Assembly: GCF_903946935.1 (NCBI RefSeq)
Contig: NZ_CAJAXH010000214.1
Span: 1 to 64,000 of the forward strand
Reading direction: 5' to 3'
Length of the DNA stretch: 64,000 bases
Source of the DNA: an uncultured Thiodictyon sp.
GTDB taxonomy: Bacteria > Pseudomonadota > Gammaproteobacteria > Chromatiales > Chromatiaceae
Both the position numbers and the translations under genes were made by a program. Shown piece after piece: positions 30,234 to 40,400 of this stretch; the stretch's first letter is position 1; each line of letters opens with the position of its first letter. A model generated the notes under the pieces. The model worked only from the letters and a program-made list of their open reading frames with translations. It was not told the DNA's origin and ran no database searches.

Positions 30234-32033
30234 TTAGCCCAACACCCGGAAGCTGGCCGTCTGGGCCGGGATATCCACCTCGCGCACGGCGACCCGCACG
30301 CCCTGATTCAATTCCGGTTCATCGCGCAACCGCAGTCGCGTCTCCAGCGCCAGCGTCGGCACCAGGGCGAGCCCCTTGCGGTCGTCCTTGCCCACGATGG
30401 TCGCCTCCCCCTGCCAGTCCGGGTTGTCTTTGAGATAGACGAGCTTCCAGTGCAGATTCGACAGGCGCTCCGCGCGTCGCACCACCCCGGCGGCGGTCTC
30501 GGCCTCGGCGATGCGCTCGGTGACCTGCTCCACGGTGAGGAGCGGCTCCCCGCGCAGCCAGGCGCGGATCTGCTGGTGGACGAGCAGGTCCGAATAGCGC
30601 CGTAGCGGGCTGGTCGCCCGGGTGTAGAACTCCAGCCCCAGCCCCGCGTGCAGGTCCGGTGTACCCACCAGGCGGGACGGCTTGAAGGCGCGACGCCTGG
30701 CATACATGGCGGCCAGGTCGCGGGGCGGTTCGGCCGGCTCCGGCGGGGCCTGGGTCGCATAGGCAATCGGGATCGCGTGCTCCAGACAGAAACGCGCGGC
30801 ACCCTCCCCCGCCATCAGCATGGCGTCCGCCACCAGTTCCCGGCTCGCCAGCCGCGGCAGGGGGCGGATCGACACCCGACCATCCTGGACCCGCACACTC
30901 ACCTCCGGCAGGTCCAGGCTGGTGGCCCCGGCGGCGAGGCGGCGGGCGCGGAAGCGATCGGTCATGGTACACATGGCGGCGAAGGGGGCCTCCCCCAGGC
31001 GCCCCTCGACTTCTTCATAGGTCAGACGCTGGGCACGGATCCAGGTGCGATGCACCTCGGTAGCACACAGCGCCCCGTCGGCGTCGCAGCGCAAGGCAAA
31101 TGACAGGGCGGGCGAGACCGGTTGCAACCCCAGCCCCAGGCGCTCGGTGACGCCCAGGGGCAGCATGTTGATAACCCCCTCAGGTAGATAGAGATTGCTC
31201 CCCCGGGCGCGCGCCTCGCGCTCGATCTCGCCCGTCGGCTCAATCAGTGCGGCGACGTCCGCCACATGGACCCACAGGCAGTCACCGTCCAGGCTCAGTG
31301 CATCGTCGGGGTCCTGGTTGCCGACGTCGTCGATCGCATAGGCGGGCAGCCCGGTGAGGTCCAGCCGGTCCTCCTCGGGAAGTTCCGCGACCGGCTGCAC
31401 GGATTCAGCGGTCGAGATCCCACAGCGGCCGGGATAGGGATTGTGCCGATCCGCCCAGTAGCCGACCTGGATCAGCGCCCGATGGGCGTTGACCGGGTTC
31501 TGCTCATGCCCCAGTGCATCGAGGATGCGGCTCCGCTCGGTCTGCCCCAGGGCCAGGCGCTCCACCTCGACCAACCGCGGCCGATCCTCCGGTGCCGGGC
31601 GCGCCTGCGCCATCCGCGCGAGGAAGTCCTGCCAATCGCGCTCGGCCGCCGCCTTGGCCCCGCGCTCGGCGCGGTCGCGCTCCACCTCAGCGCGGGTGCG
31701 GGCACGCAGGGTCGTCGGGTTGCCGGTAAACTTGAGCCCATCCGCCACCAACTGCCAGGCCGCCCAGGCGGTCGCGGGGGTAAAGGCCTCAAAGGCGAGC
31801 TCGGCCAGTTCCTGCAAGGTCGTCATGCCGCCCTCCAGCAGTTCCCAGGCGGCCTCGGGTTCCCCTTGTTGTGGCAGTAAATCCCCCAGGCCGCGCAGCG
31901 GTCCCGGATGGAGCAGTTCCAGGTCCTTGGGCCGCACCCGCTTGGTCTGCCCCGCCTCCAGCTCGATCTCGATCTTTTCCCCGACGCTGACCACACGGGC
32001 GGGCCGTATCTTGTAGAGCACCAGGCTGTTCAC
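30234..32033 (-). CDS. RNB-domain exoribonuclease (RNase II/R family, about 599 aa)
   Basis: It degrades single-stranded RNA from the 3' end. The RNB catalytic block AYAIDDVGNQDPDDALSLDG carries the metal-binding aspartates, and SPLRRYSDLLVHQQIRAWL is the conserved RNB C-terminal helix. The N-terminal 200 residues are a helical and beta region rather than classical cold-shock domains, and the S1 domain is short, as in the short RNB proteins of cyanobacteria and proteobacteria. The start is uncertain: I propose GTG 32033 (VNSLVLYKIRPARVV); no strong ribosome site is seen. Confidence 0.85.
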   Translation of the reverse strand: MNSLVLYKIRPARVVSVGEKIEIELEAGQTKRVRPKDLELLHPGPLRGLGDLLPQQGEPEAAWELLEGGMTTLQELAELAFEAFTPATAWAAWQLVADGLKFTGNPTTLRARTRAEVERDRAERGAKAAAERDWQDFLARMAQARPAPEDRPRLVEVERLALGQTERSRILDALGHEQNPVNAHRALIQVGYWADRHNPYPGRCGISTAESVQPVAELPEEDRLDLTGLPAYAIDDVGNQDPDDALSLDGDCLWVHVADVAALIEPTGEIEREARARGSNLYLPEGVINMLPLGVTERLGLGLQPVSPALSFALRCDADGALCATEVHRTWIRAQRLTYEEVEGRLGEAPFAAMCTMTDRFRARRLAAGATSLDLPEVSVRVQDGRVSIRPLPRLASRELVADAMLMAGEGAARFCLEHAIPIAYATQAPPEPAEPPRDLAAMYARRRAFKPSRLVGTPDLHAGLGLEFYTRATSPLRRYSDLLVHQQIRAWLRGEPLLTVEQVTERIAEAETAAGVVRRAERLSNLHWKLVYLKDNPDWQGEATIVGKDDRKGLALVPTLALETRLRLRDEPELNQGVRVAVREVDIPAQTASFRVLG

Positions 32034-32228
32034 GGGGGGGCTGGATTGATAGGTCGACAAGGGGCTGATTGCTCCGCGGTGATGGGGGCTCGGGACTGAG
32101 CTGGTTCGATGAATCGGGCGGGCGCGGCCCCGGAGCGGGACTCGGCTTTGGGTATGATACCCCGATGCCGCGATCGACTGGCGCCAGCGCACGGTACCGA
32201 CCACCCGACTTTGATTGAGGACCACAAC

Positions 32229-33239
32229 ATGAACACAGACTGGAGCGCCTTTTTGGCCGCCCGCGGTACCCCTGGCGCCAACGGGGACACCGCGACTGAC
32301 TGCACCCGCTACGACCTCTCACACCTGGGGCTGATCGCCGTCCAGGGCGCCGACGCGGATGGATTTCTGCAGGGGCAGTTGACCAACGACATCCGCACCT
32401 TGAGCGCTACCCAGTGCCAACTGACTGCCCATTGCAGCCCCAAAGGCCGCATGCTCGACCTGTTCCTGGCGCTGCGGCTGCCCGCTGGCATCGGCCTGCA
32501 ACTGCCGCGCGAGCGGGTCGCCCCGGCGCTCAAACGCCTGGGGCTCTATGTGCTGCGCTCCAAGGTCACGCTGGTAGACCACAGCGACGGCCCGGTGCGC
32601 ATTGGGCTGGCGGGCACCGGCGCTCCCCGGGAGTTGGAGCGCCGCGGATTACCGGTGCCCGAAGGGGATTTTGCCGCGGTCGCTGCCGATGGGGTAACCG
32701 TGGCGCGCCTACCCGGCACCGCACCGCGCTTTGAGCTGATCGCCGAATGCGCACGCCAGATCGACCTCTGGGACGCCCTAGCGCCGGTCTGCGCCTGGGG
32801 CGATGCGGACGACTGGGCCCGGCTCGACCTCCGCGCCGGCATCCCCAGCGTTTACACCGCCACCAGCGAAGCCTTCGTGCCGCAAATGGCCAATCTCCAG
32901 TTGCTCAACGGGGTCAGCTTCACCAAGGGGTGCTATACGGGACAGGAGGTGGTCGCGCGGATGCAATACCTGGGCACGCTCAAACGCCGGATGTATTGGG
33001 CAGAAGTCCAGACGCAGACACCACCCCAGCCCGGCGACGCGCTTGAATCGCCCGCCAGCACCTCGGAGCAAGGTGCTGGCCGGGTGGTGGATGCACGCCG
33101 CAGCGGTGAGGGCCGCTATGAACTCCTCGCCGTGGTCGAGATCGCGGCGGCCGAGACCGGCGAGGTGCGGCTCGGCGCGGATGGGCCGCAACTGAAGCTC
33201 CAGGCCCCGCCCGATGGCTTCCTGGCAGCCGCCGGGTAA
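32229..33239 (+). CDS. ygfZ: YgfZ, folate-binding Fe-S/tRNA modification protein (336 aa)
   Basis: The GcvT-like fold and the invariant motif KGCYTGQEVVAR identify YgfZ, which binds tetrahydrofolate and helps assembly or repair of Fe-S enzymes such as MiaB. LGLIAVQGADADGFLQGQLTNDI is the family N-terminal signature. GAGGA lies before the ATG at 32229. It is divergent from the RNB exoribonuclease gene with about 195 bp between. Confidence 0.93.
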   Translation: MNTDWSAFLAARGTPGANGDTATDCTRYDLSHLGLIAVQGADADGFLQGQLTNDIRTLSATQCQLTAHCSPKGRMLDLFLALRLPAGIGLQLPRERVAPALKRLGLYVLRSKVTLVDHSDGPVRIGLAGTGAPRELERRGLPVPEGDFAAVAADGVTVARLPGTAPRFELIAECARQIDLWDALAPVCAWGDADDWARLDLRAGIPSVYTATSEAFVPQMANLQLLNGVSFTKGCYTGQEVVARMQYLGTLKRRMYWAEVQTQTPPQPGDALESPASTSEQGAGRVVDARRSGEGRYELLAVVEIAAAETGEVRLGADGPQLKLQAPPDGFLAAAG

Positions 33240-33250
33240 TCCGGCTCAGG

Positions 33251-33841
33251 TTAGGAGATCGCGCGCCGAAACGCCTGCACCGCGTCGTATTGGTCCGGCA
33301 TCCGCGCATGGGCGGCGAGCAGGGCCAGGTCCAGGTCCGGCAACAGTCGGCTGCGGGTGGCGCGGCGGTAGCCATCCGGCTCCAATACATGGACCTCCAG
33401 GTCGCTATTGCGCCAGAGCCAGACCTCTGGGATTCTCAACCCCTGGTAGAGGGGCAACTTGCTCAGCGCCTCGTGGGTGATAACGACCTCAATGACCAGG
33501 TCCGGCAGGGGCTTGTCGGAGCCGATGCAGTAGGACTCATCCGGCTCCCCGGCGGCCCGCTCGGGCTGTTTCAGGGTGAAACCGCCGCGGCCGTAGAAGC
33601 GAATCCCTTTCGTGGTCAAATAGGCATCGAGCAGATAGCTGATGCTTCTCTTGCGTGTTTCGTGCTCTGGTCCGACCGGCGACATGATCTCCAGGCTCCC
33701 ATCCAGGTAAGTGAGGCGGACGGCGCGGCTGTCCTCGAAGCAGGCGGACAACTGCTCGAAGCGCTGCCAGGGAATGCCTTCGAGCAGGATGCGCTGCGCC
33801 GCGTGGTCGGCGACGGCGGGTGGGGCGATGACGGTGGGCAT
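33251..33841 (-). CDS. Uma2 family (DUF820) nuclease-fold protein (196 aa)
   Basis: The PD-(D/E)XK-like core shows RLTYLDGSLEIMSP...GPEHE and KPLPDLVIEVVITHE, with RIPEVWLWRNSDLEVHVL, all typical of Uma2. The family occurs in many copies in cyanobacteria and Chromatiales; its role is unknown. The start at 33841 (MPTVIAPP) follows GGGAGG. Its 3' end converges on ygfZ with an 11-bp gap. Confidence 0.88.
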   Translation of the reverse strand: MPTVIAPPAVADHAAQRILLEGIPWQRFEQLSACFEDSRAVRLTYLDGSLEIMSPVGPEHETRKRSISYLLDAYLTTKGIRFYGRGGFTLKQPERAAGEPDESYCIGSDKPLPDLVIEVVITHEALSKLPLYQGLRIPEVWLWRNSDLEVHVLEPDGYRRATRSRLLPDLDLALLAAHARMPDQYDAVQAFRRAIS

Positions 33842-33956
33842 GGGTAGGATTCCTCCCGTTCGGGTCGCGTTGGGCCGGTGCAATGGCGGCCGTGGCTCAA
33901 CGATAGCACCGGCGGGGCTGGCGTGGAATCGGTGGCGGACGCCGAACCAATCCGCG

Positions 33957-34256
33957 CACCATTATCGCGGGTTGGGTCCAGGCCCTGCCGCCGGCCGAAA
34001 AAGACAGCCTGCTCGCCGACCTCCTGCTCTCTGAGCACCCGCACCCCCTCGCCGCCCTGCGGCAGGCACCCGGCAGGCCGGCAGCTACGGACAGGCCGTC
34101 ACCCTGCTGCAAGACCTGCGCGACCTGGCAGCAATGGACCAGCAGCCGGACGCCTTCAGCGGGCGCATGGCCCGTCTGAGTGACGCACACGCGAAAAAAC
34201 CGGCACTGATCCGCCGGTTTCGCGAGGCCAAGCTGATCGACCGACCGCCATGCTGA
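33957..34256 (+). pseudogene. C-terminal remnant resembling a SWIM zinc finger protein
   Basis: Reading GWVQALPPAEKDSLLADLLLSE in one frame and, after a frameshift near 34070, SYGQAVTLLQDLRDLAAMDQ...ARLSDAHAKKPALIRRFREAKL in another, this looks like the last 90 residues of a SWIM-type protein, ending at TGA 34254-34256. No start or N-terminal part is left. The resemblance is by pattern only. Confidence 0.5.
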
Positions 34257-34372
34257 ACCTTCCTCTGGACTAGACTCGTGACACCGTTGTGCAGTGTCAC
34301 GCCTGTGTCAGGCGCTCTGCGCCGCGAGTGCAGACCGCCGCCGCCATCGCCCCCCACCGGAGAGCCACCGCC

Positions 34373-34969
34373 ATGACCGAGCACATGCCGATTCAAGACC
34401 CGGAAGATTTCAGCCCCGAAGACCTGATGCGCCTCGCCGAGGTCCTCTTCTCGCCCTTGAGCGGCGTGAACGAACTGGAACGGGCCTGCATGACCCTGGC
34501 CCATCTGCCTACCGCCGAGGCCCAGGACCTCTTAAAGCGCTTCACTGCATCCTCGCGCGCGGCGGAGGTGAGCTGGCTGGAGTGTGCCGTCGAGGAGGGA
34601 CAACAAGTCCTGATGGAACCGACAAATGACCTGGAGGAACGGGAGTTTCTCACCCTCAAGGTCATCCAGGAGCTGACCGACGAGTCCTATGAACTGGAGG
34701 CCAAGCGCGACCAGCAGCGGGTCTCCATCGAGAAGGGTGAGATTCGACTCGGTGCCCTCCAGGCGCTCGCCGCAGCCGGCAAATACGACCCCATTGCGGT
34801 CCTGGGTTATTCTGGCGGTATCGATTGCGAGCGCAATGACATGGACGAATTGACCGAGGAGATTGCACTCAAGGAGGCCATGATCGAGCACCTGCGCGCC
34901 TCGATCACCACCCCGAGATACCGCGATGTCGACCCGGAGTTCATGCGGCATGTGCATTGGGATGCCTAA
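34373..34969 (+). CDS. Acidic hypothetical protein (198 aa)
   Basis: GGAGAG stands before the ATG at 34373. The product is acidic and mostly helical, with a likely coiled coil (EREFLTLKVIQELTDESYELEAKRDQQRVSIEKGEIRLGAL cut here only for position, residues about 88-130). It has no signal peptide or membrane helix. I do not recognise the family. It stands next to a decayed gene and a mobile repeat but itself shows no damage. Confidence 0.7.
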   Translation: MTEHMPIQDPEDFSPEDLMRLAEVLFSPLSGVNELERACMTLAHLPTAEAQDLLKRFTASSRAAEVSWLECAVEEGQQVLMEPTNDLEEREFLTLKVIQELTDESYELEAKRDQQRVSIEKGEIRLGALQALAAAGKYDPIAVLGYSGGIDCERNDMDELTEEIALKEAMIEHLRASITTPRYRDVDPEFMRHVHWDA

Positions 34970-34984
34970 GCTGGTGAACGCCCT

Positions 34985-35107
34985 TCTAGCAGGCTGTCGG
35001 ACTTAGTGATGCAACCGATTGAATACAAAGAGTTTCCTCTTTTGCGCCAAAAAGTCGTTTTCCTGTTTAATCAATCGGTTACGCCATCAAGTCCGACAGG
35101 CTGCTAG
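34985..35107. mobile_element. MITE-like element with 19-bp terminal inverted repeats
   Basis: The left end CTAGCAGGCTGTCGGACTT and the right end (its inverse, 18 of 19 match) bound about 120 bp, with the inverted similarity extending further inward (ACCGATTGA). CTAG stands at both outer ends, consistent with a 4-bp target duplication. There is no ORF of note. The ends resemble those of IS1182-like elements, but this is from memory. Confidence 0.65.
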
Positions 35108-35212
35108 CTCCCACGCTCCCGCGTGGGAGCAAGTGCGGGCGCTCCGCGTCCAGTGCCAAGACCGGACGCGGAGCGCCCGCACGGCATTCCCACGCTGGAG
35201 CGTGGGAACGAG
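35108..35212. repeat. Composite palindromic repeat, copy A
   Basis: CTCCCACGCTCC and GGAGCGTGGGAACGAG border inner arms GTGCGGGCGCTCCGCGTCC/GGACGCGGAGCGCCCGCAC. The reverse complement of this element is found at 58982-59086. It abuts the MITE-like element and truncates the ATPase gene fragment at 35216. Confidence 0.75.
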
Positions 35213-35215
35213 AAA

Positions 35216-35653
35216 CGGGAAGCGCTGCTTCCTGTGGCCAGCAGGGTCGGGCTTGCCGGAGTTCAACATGGCCACGTCCCGATCCACGGCAGCGGCCTTC
35301 TCCGGCTGCCCCGTGGCCTCGAACCAATCGCCGAGCGCATCCAGGCAGTTGCACCAGAAGACGTGCAGGTTGTGGACGTTGTATTGCTCCTCCCGGAAGG
35401 ACAGGGGCAACAGCACCGCGCTCAGCGCCGGGGCGTCGCGCACCCCGATTGCCAGACGGCGCAGGAGGCTGGTCTTGCCCATGCCCCGCTGTCCCAGAAT
35501 CAAGTGATGGGAGGCAAGACCCGAGGAATCAATCTCCGCGAGGCGACCGAGCAGACGCTCGACCAGATCGCCGCGGGCGACGAAGCTCGCGAGGAAGGCG
35601 GCATCGCTCAGGATGGCCGGGTTGTAGACGGCAAGACCCAGTAGATCGCCCAT
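35216..35653 (-). pseudogene. Truncated P-loop ATPase, N-terminal part
   Basis: The ATG at 35653 starts MGDLLGLAVYNPAILSDAAF; the Walker A motif LGQRGMGKTSLLRRLA is intact. The reading ends where the composite repeat begins, after about 145 residues (AAAVDRDVAMLNS), with no Walker B. It was the second gene of a pair with the upstream fragment, whose stop lies 3 bp before its ATG. Confidence 0.7.
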
Positions 35654-35656
35654 GGC

Positions 35657-36072
35657 TCAAAGCACCACGTACCGCAGCCACCACTCGCGCAGCAGGTGCA
35701 GCCGCGCCGGCGGGCCACGTCGGCAATAAAGTCGCGGGCCGTCTCGGGATCGAAAGGCCCCAGAGTGAAGGGGTCCAGGTCGTTGAGTGCGCCCTCCACC
35801 TGGTTACGCCGGGCGATCGTATCGAGCCCGATGGAGCCAGTGTAAAGCCAGCGGATGCGCCGGTGCTTCTGACGCATGCCGCGCAGCCAGTACAAGAACT
35901 CCCGGATCGCTGCCGCCCCGCCCCGTTCCTGGAGCGCCGCGACGAAGACCGGCAACTCGTCGATCAGGATCAACCAGGGCGGGGCCTCGTTGTGGTCGTC
36001 CAAGTGAGCGAAGAGTTGATCGGCAAACTCGGGCCAGTCGTCTCCCATCTGAAGGTGTTGCAAGTGTAGCAC
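35657..36072 (-). pseudogene. Truncated ATPase, C-terminal part, with frameshift
   Basis: The fragment DDWPEFADQLFAHLDDHNEA then LILIDELPVFVAAL (Walker B) and IRWLYTGSIGLDTIARR is the middle and end of an AAA-type ATPase. The N-terminal Walker A part is missing, cut at a perfect palindrome (36070-36103). A frameshift near 35720 separates it from the natural end LHLLREWWLRYVVL, read in another frame. Non-functional. Confidence 0.7.
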
Positions 36073-36103
36073 TACAAATCCGTAGCGCTACGGATTTGTA
36101 GTG
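36070..36103. repeat. Perfect 34-bp palindrome
   Basis: CACTACAAATCCGTAGC is followed directly by its exact inverse. It lies exactly at the broken N-terminal end of the ATPase fragment, so it may be the scar or abutted ends of a lost mobile element. An operator role is less likely because no intact gene begins nearby on that side. Confidence 0.8.
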
Positions 36104-36254
36104 ACTGGCACCCCCTGGCAGCGATCCGATAACGGCTGCGGCGCCCCACCGCCATCTAACCTCACGAGCGACCCAGAAATCGACCTTGTTACGGCCGGTT
36201 CGGACGGCCGTTCGCGACCGTGCCGCGCTCGACAAGGTGGCGCTCGCTGACCTA

Positions 36255-36282
36255 TTGCAACCGCTAGCTGGCCGCTTATCAT
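36255..36282 (+). promoter_or_regulatory. Candidate promoter of the RND efflux operon
   Basis: TTGCAA (36255-36260), 16 bp, TATCAT (36277-36282), about 68 bp before the ATG at 36350. Confidence 0.4.
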
Positions 36283-36349
36283 TGTGATTCCTTATGTGGT
36301 TTCGCATAATTCCCTTCCCTGCGATCCGATTCGTCCCCAAAGGCCCCCC

Positions 36350-37471
36350 ATGTTCCGACGCCTCCTCCTGGTACTCTTGGCCCTGGCCGCCGTGATCGGC
36401 GCTCTGGCCTATCTGAAATACGGCCAGATCCAGGGCCAGATTGCGATGTTCTCCAAGCCGATGCCGGCGCCGGTGGTGGCGGTGGCGCAGGTGCGGGAGA
36501 CCCGCTGGGAGCCGACCCTGGACGCGGTGGGCTCGGTCCAGGCGGTGCAGGGGGTGGAGGTCAGCAATCAGGTGGCCGGCCAGGTGAAGGAGATCCGCTT
36601 CGACTCCGGGGCCACCGTGCGCCAGGGGGAGATCCTGGTGCGCCTGGACGACGACGTGGATCAGGCGGAGCTTGAGGGGCTCAAGGCGGCCGAGCGGCTC
36701 GCCGCACTCAAGCTCAAGCGCAACAGTACGCTGTTGAAAGATAAGGCAGTCTCGCTGGGCGACGTCGACGACCTGGCGGCCCAGCTCGACCAGACGCGCG
36801 CCCAGGTCAAGTCCAAGCAGGCGACCATCGACAAGAAGGTGATCCGCGCGCCCTTCGACGGCCAGCTCGGCATCCGTAAGGTCGACCTGGGCCAGTTTCT
36901 GAAGGAGGGCACCGCCATCGTGCTGTTGCAGGCGCTGGACCCGCTCTATGTGGACTATGCCCTGCCGGAGCGTGAGATCGGCCGCATCCGAGTCGGCCAA
37001 CCGGTGCGGGTGCGGGTGGCCGCCCAACCGGATGCGGTATTCCAGGGCAGCATCGCCGCGATTGCACCCGGGGTGGACCGCGGCACCCGCAGCGTGCAGG
37101 TGCGTGCCCGCTTTGCGAACCCCAAGGTGCAACTGCGCCCCGGCATGTTCGCCCGGGTCGAGACCGTCCTGCCGGTGCAGGAGCGGGTGCTGACCCTGGC
37201 GCGCGAGGCGGTCACCTTCAACACCTATGGCGACTCGGTGTTCCTGGTGGAAGAGCAGGCCGGCACGCTCAAGGTCCAGCGCCGCCAGATCGAGACCGGC
37301 GCGGTGCGCGGGGATGAGGTGACGGTGGTGACTGGGCTCAAGGCCGGCGACCGGGTGGTCTCGGCCGGGCAGGTCAAGCTCACCAACGACCAGGCGATCC
37401 AGATCAAGGGTGCGGATCAGCCGCCGGCCGCGGCGACGGCGCCGACCCAGACCGGGGCCAAGCCCGAATGA
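36350..37471 (+). CDS. RND efflux periplasmic adaptor (373 aa)
   Basis: This membrane fusion protein links an RND pump to an outer membrane channel. One N-terminal membrane anchor (MFRRLLLVLLALAAVIGALA), then the lipoyl half-motif VSNQVAGQVKEIRFDSGATV, a short helical hairpin (residues about 90-150) and the second lipoyl half (KVIRAPFDGQLGIRKVDLGQFL), then a beta-barrel domain. The start at 36350 is chosen by the anchor. It is coupled to the pump gene by a 4-bp ATGA overlap. No outer membrane channel gene follows. Confidence 0.93.
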   Translation: MFRRLLLVLLALAAVIGALAYLKYGQIQGQIAMFSKPMPAPVVAVAQVRETRWEPTLDAVGSVQAVQGVEVSNQVAGQVKEIRFDSGATVRQGEILVRLDDDVDQAELEGLKAAERLAALKLKRNSTLLKDKAVSLGDVDDLAAQLDQTRAQVKSKQATIDKKVIRAPFDGQLGIRKVDLGQFLKEGTAIVLLQALDPLYVDYALPEREIGRIRVGQPVRVRVAAQPDAVFQGSIAAIAPGVDRGTRSVQVRARFANPKVQLRPGMFARVETVLPVQERVLTLAREAVTFNTYGDSVFLVEEQAGTLKVQRRQIETGAVRGDEVTVVTGLKAGDRVVSAGQVKLTNDQAIQIKGADQPPAAATAPTQTGAKPE

Positions 37472-40400
37472 AGTTCACCGATATCTTCGTCTACCGCCCG
37501 GTGCTCGCCGCCGTCGTGAGCCTGTTGATCTTCATCCTAGGGATTCGCGCCTTCATCGATCTGGAGGTCCGCCAGTACCCCAAGACCCAGAACACCGTGG
37601 TGACCATCACCACCGCCTACCCCGGGGCGAGCAGCGATCTGGTCAAGGGTTTCATCACCACGCCGCTGCAACAGGCCATCGCCGAGGCCGACGGCATCGA
37701 CTTCCTGTCCGCCACCAGCACGGCCGGGGTCTCGGTCATCGAGGCCAACATGCGCCTCAACTACGACCCCAAGGCGGCGGTGGCCGAGATCCAGGCCAAG
37801 GTGGCGAGCCGGATCAATGTGTTGCCGGAGACCGCCCAGAACCCCGTCATCGACTCCACCACGGGCAACTCCACGGCCCTGATGTACCTGGCCTTTTACA
37901 GCAAGGTCATGGACCTGCCGCAGATCACGGACTATGTGCTGCGGGTGGTCCAACCCCAGTTGCAGGCACTGCAAGGCGTGGCCAAGGCGCAGTTGCTCGG
38001 CAACAAGACCTTTGCGATGCGCATCTGGCTGGACCCGGCGCGCATGGCGGCCCTGGGGGTGACCGGGGACGACGTGACGCGGGTCCTGCGGGCCAACAAC
38101 TATCTCTCGGGCATTGGCAAGCTCAAGGGCGACCTGGTCCAGATCGACCTCTCGGCCACCACGGATGTCAGCCGGGTGGAGGACTTCAGCCGGCTGGTAG
38201 TGCGCGCCGACGGCGACACCCTGGTCCGTCTGGAGGACATCGCCCGCGTCGAGCTGGGCGCCGCGGACTATGACTCCACCACGCTCTACAAGGGCAACCC
38301 CGCCATCTTCATCGCGGTGGAGCAGACCCCCGGGGCCAATCCGCTCGATGTCGCCAAGCGGGTCCGCGACCTGCTGCCCAAGCTGCGGGCCGATTTCCCG
38401 CAGGGGCTCGACGCCTTCGTGCCCTATGACGGCAGCGCCTTCATCGATGAGTCGATCCGGGAGGTCTTCAAGACCCTGGTCGAGGCGGTGCTGGTGGTGC
38501 TGCTGGTGATCTTCCTGTCGCTTGGCTCGCTGCGCGCCGCCCTGGTGCCCGCGGTGGGGGTGCCGCTGTCCATCGTCGGGGCCGGGTTCCTCATGTTGCT
38601 GATGGGCTTCTCCATCAACCTGCTCACCCTATTGGCCATGGTGCTCGCCATCGGGCTAGTGGTGGACGACGCCATCGTGGTGGTGGAGAACGTCCATCGG
38701 CACCTGGAGATGGGCAAATCCAATATCCAGGCCGCGGTGGACGGGGCGCGCGAACTGGCCCTACCCATCATCGCCATGACCACGACCCTGGTAGCCGTCT
38801 ATGCCCCCATCGGTTTCATGGGCGGGCTGGTCGGCACACTGTTCACTGAATTCGCCTTCACCCTGGCCGGCGCGGTCCTGGTCTCCGGCGTGGTGGCACT
38901 CACACTCTCGCCCATGCTCTCGGCCCTGGTGCTGCGCTCCGGTGCGCAACAATCCGCCTTTGAACTGCGTGTCGAGCACACCTTTGAGTCACTGGCCAGG
39001 GGCTACCGGGGGCTGCTCCATCGCTGGCTCGCCTTCCCCTCGCTCACGCTGCTGGTGGCGCTGGTCGTCATCGGTGCCATTTATGCCATGTACAGCATGA
39101 CGCAGAAGGAATTGGCGCCCACCGAGGATCAGAGCATCCTGTTCTTCATGGGCACCGCGCCGCAGACCGCCACCATCGATTACGACATCCGCTATATCAG
39201 GGAGATGTTTCCCATCTTCGACGCCATCCCGGAATACACGGATTCATTCCTGGTGGCCGGCTTCGGCGGGGACCAATCCTCGGTCTTTGGCGGATTCAAG
39301 ATCGCACCGGCGGCCGCGCGCAAACGCAGTCAGGACGCCATCCTGCCCGAGCTGCAAGGGGCGCTCTCGCAGATCGCGGGGCTCAATACGGTGGTCTTTC
39401 CGCTCCCCAGCCTGCCGACCCCAGGCAATGGTATCCCGGTGGACTTCGTGATAGTCTCCGACCGCGATTACAAGGAGTTGGACGGATTGGCGGACAAGCT
39501 CGTGGGCGCGGCCATGGGCAGCGGCAAGTTCATGTTCCTCTCCAAGGACGTGAAGCTGGAGCGCCCCCGCACCGTGCTGGAGGTGGACCGGGAACTGGCC
39601 GGCGCCATGGGTATCAGCATGGCGGACCTGGGTACGAGCCTTGCCAGCATGCTGAGTGAGAACTATGTCAACTGGTTCAGCCTGGAGGGGCGCAGCTACA
39701 AGGTCATCCCCCAGGTGGAGCAGCGCTTCCGCAATGACGCGAGCGAACTGAAGGACTATTACATCCGCAACAGTGCTGGGGAACAGGTGCCATTGAGTAC
39801 ACTGGTGAAAATCCGCCACGAGGTGGAGCCATCCAAGCGCACCCAGTTCCAACAATTGAACGCCATCACGCTCTCCGGGGTCCAGATGCCCGGCGTGACC
39901 TTGGGCGATGCGCTCGCCTTTCTGGAGGAACAGGCCAAGGCCATCTTCCCGCAGGGTGTGCGCTATGACTTCAAGGGCGAGTCGCGCCAGTTCAAGGGCG
40001 AGGGCACGGCCTTGGAGGTCACCTTCTTCCTCTCGCTCATCATCATCTATCTGGTGCTGGCGGCGCAATTCGAGAGTTGGCGCGACCCCTTCGTCATCCT
40101 GATGTCGGTGCCGGTCTCAGTTGCCGGGGCCATGGCCTTTTTATTCCTGGGTTTCGCCAGCATCAATATCTATACGCAGGTCGGCCTCATCACCCTGATC
40201 GGGCTGGTAACCAAGAACGGTATACTCATCGTCGAGTTCGCCAACCAATTGCGCACGCGCGAGGGTTTGAGCAGACGCGAGGCGGTGGAGCGCGCCTCGA
40301 CCATCCGCCTGCGCCCCATCCTCATGACGACGGTGGCGATGCTGGTCGCCATGGTCCCGCTGCTGATCGCCAGTGGCCCCGGGGCGGTGAGCCGCTTCGA

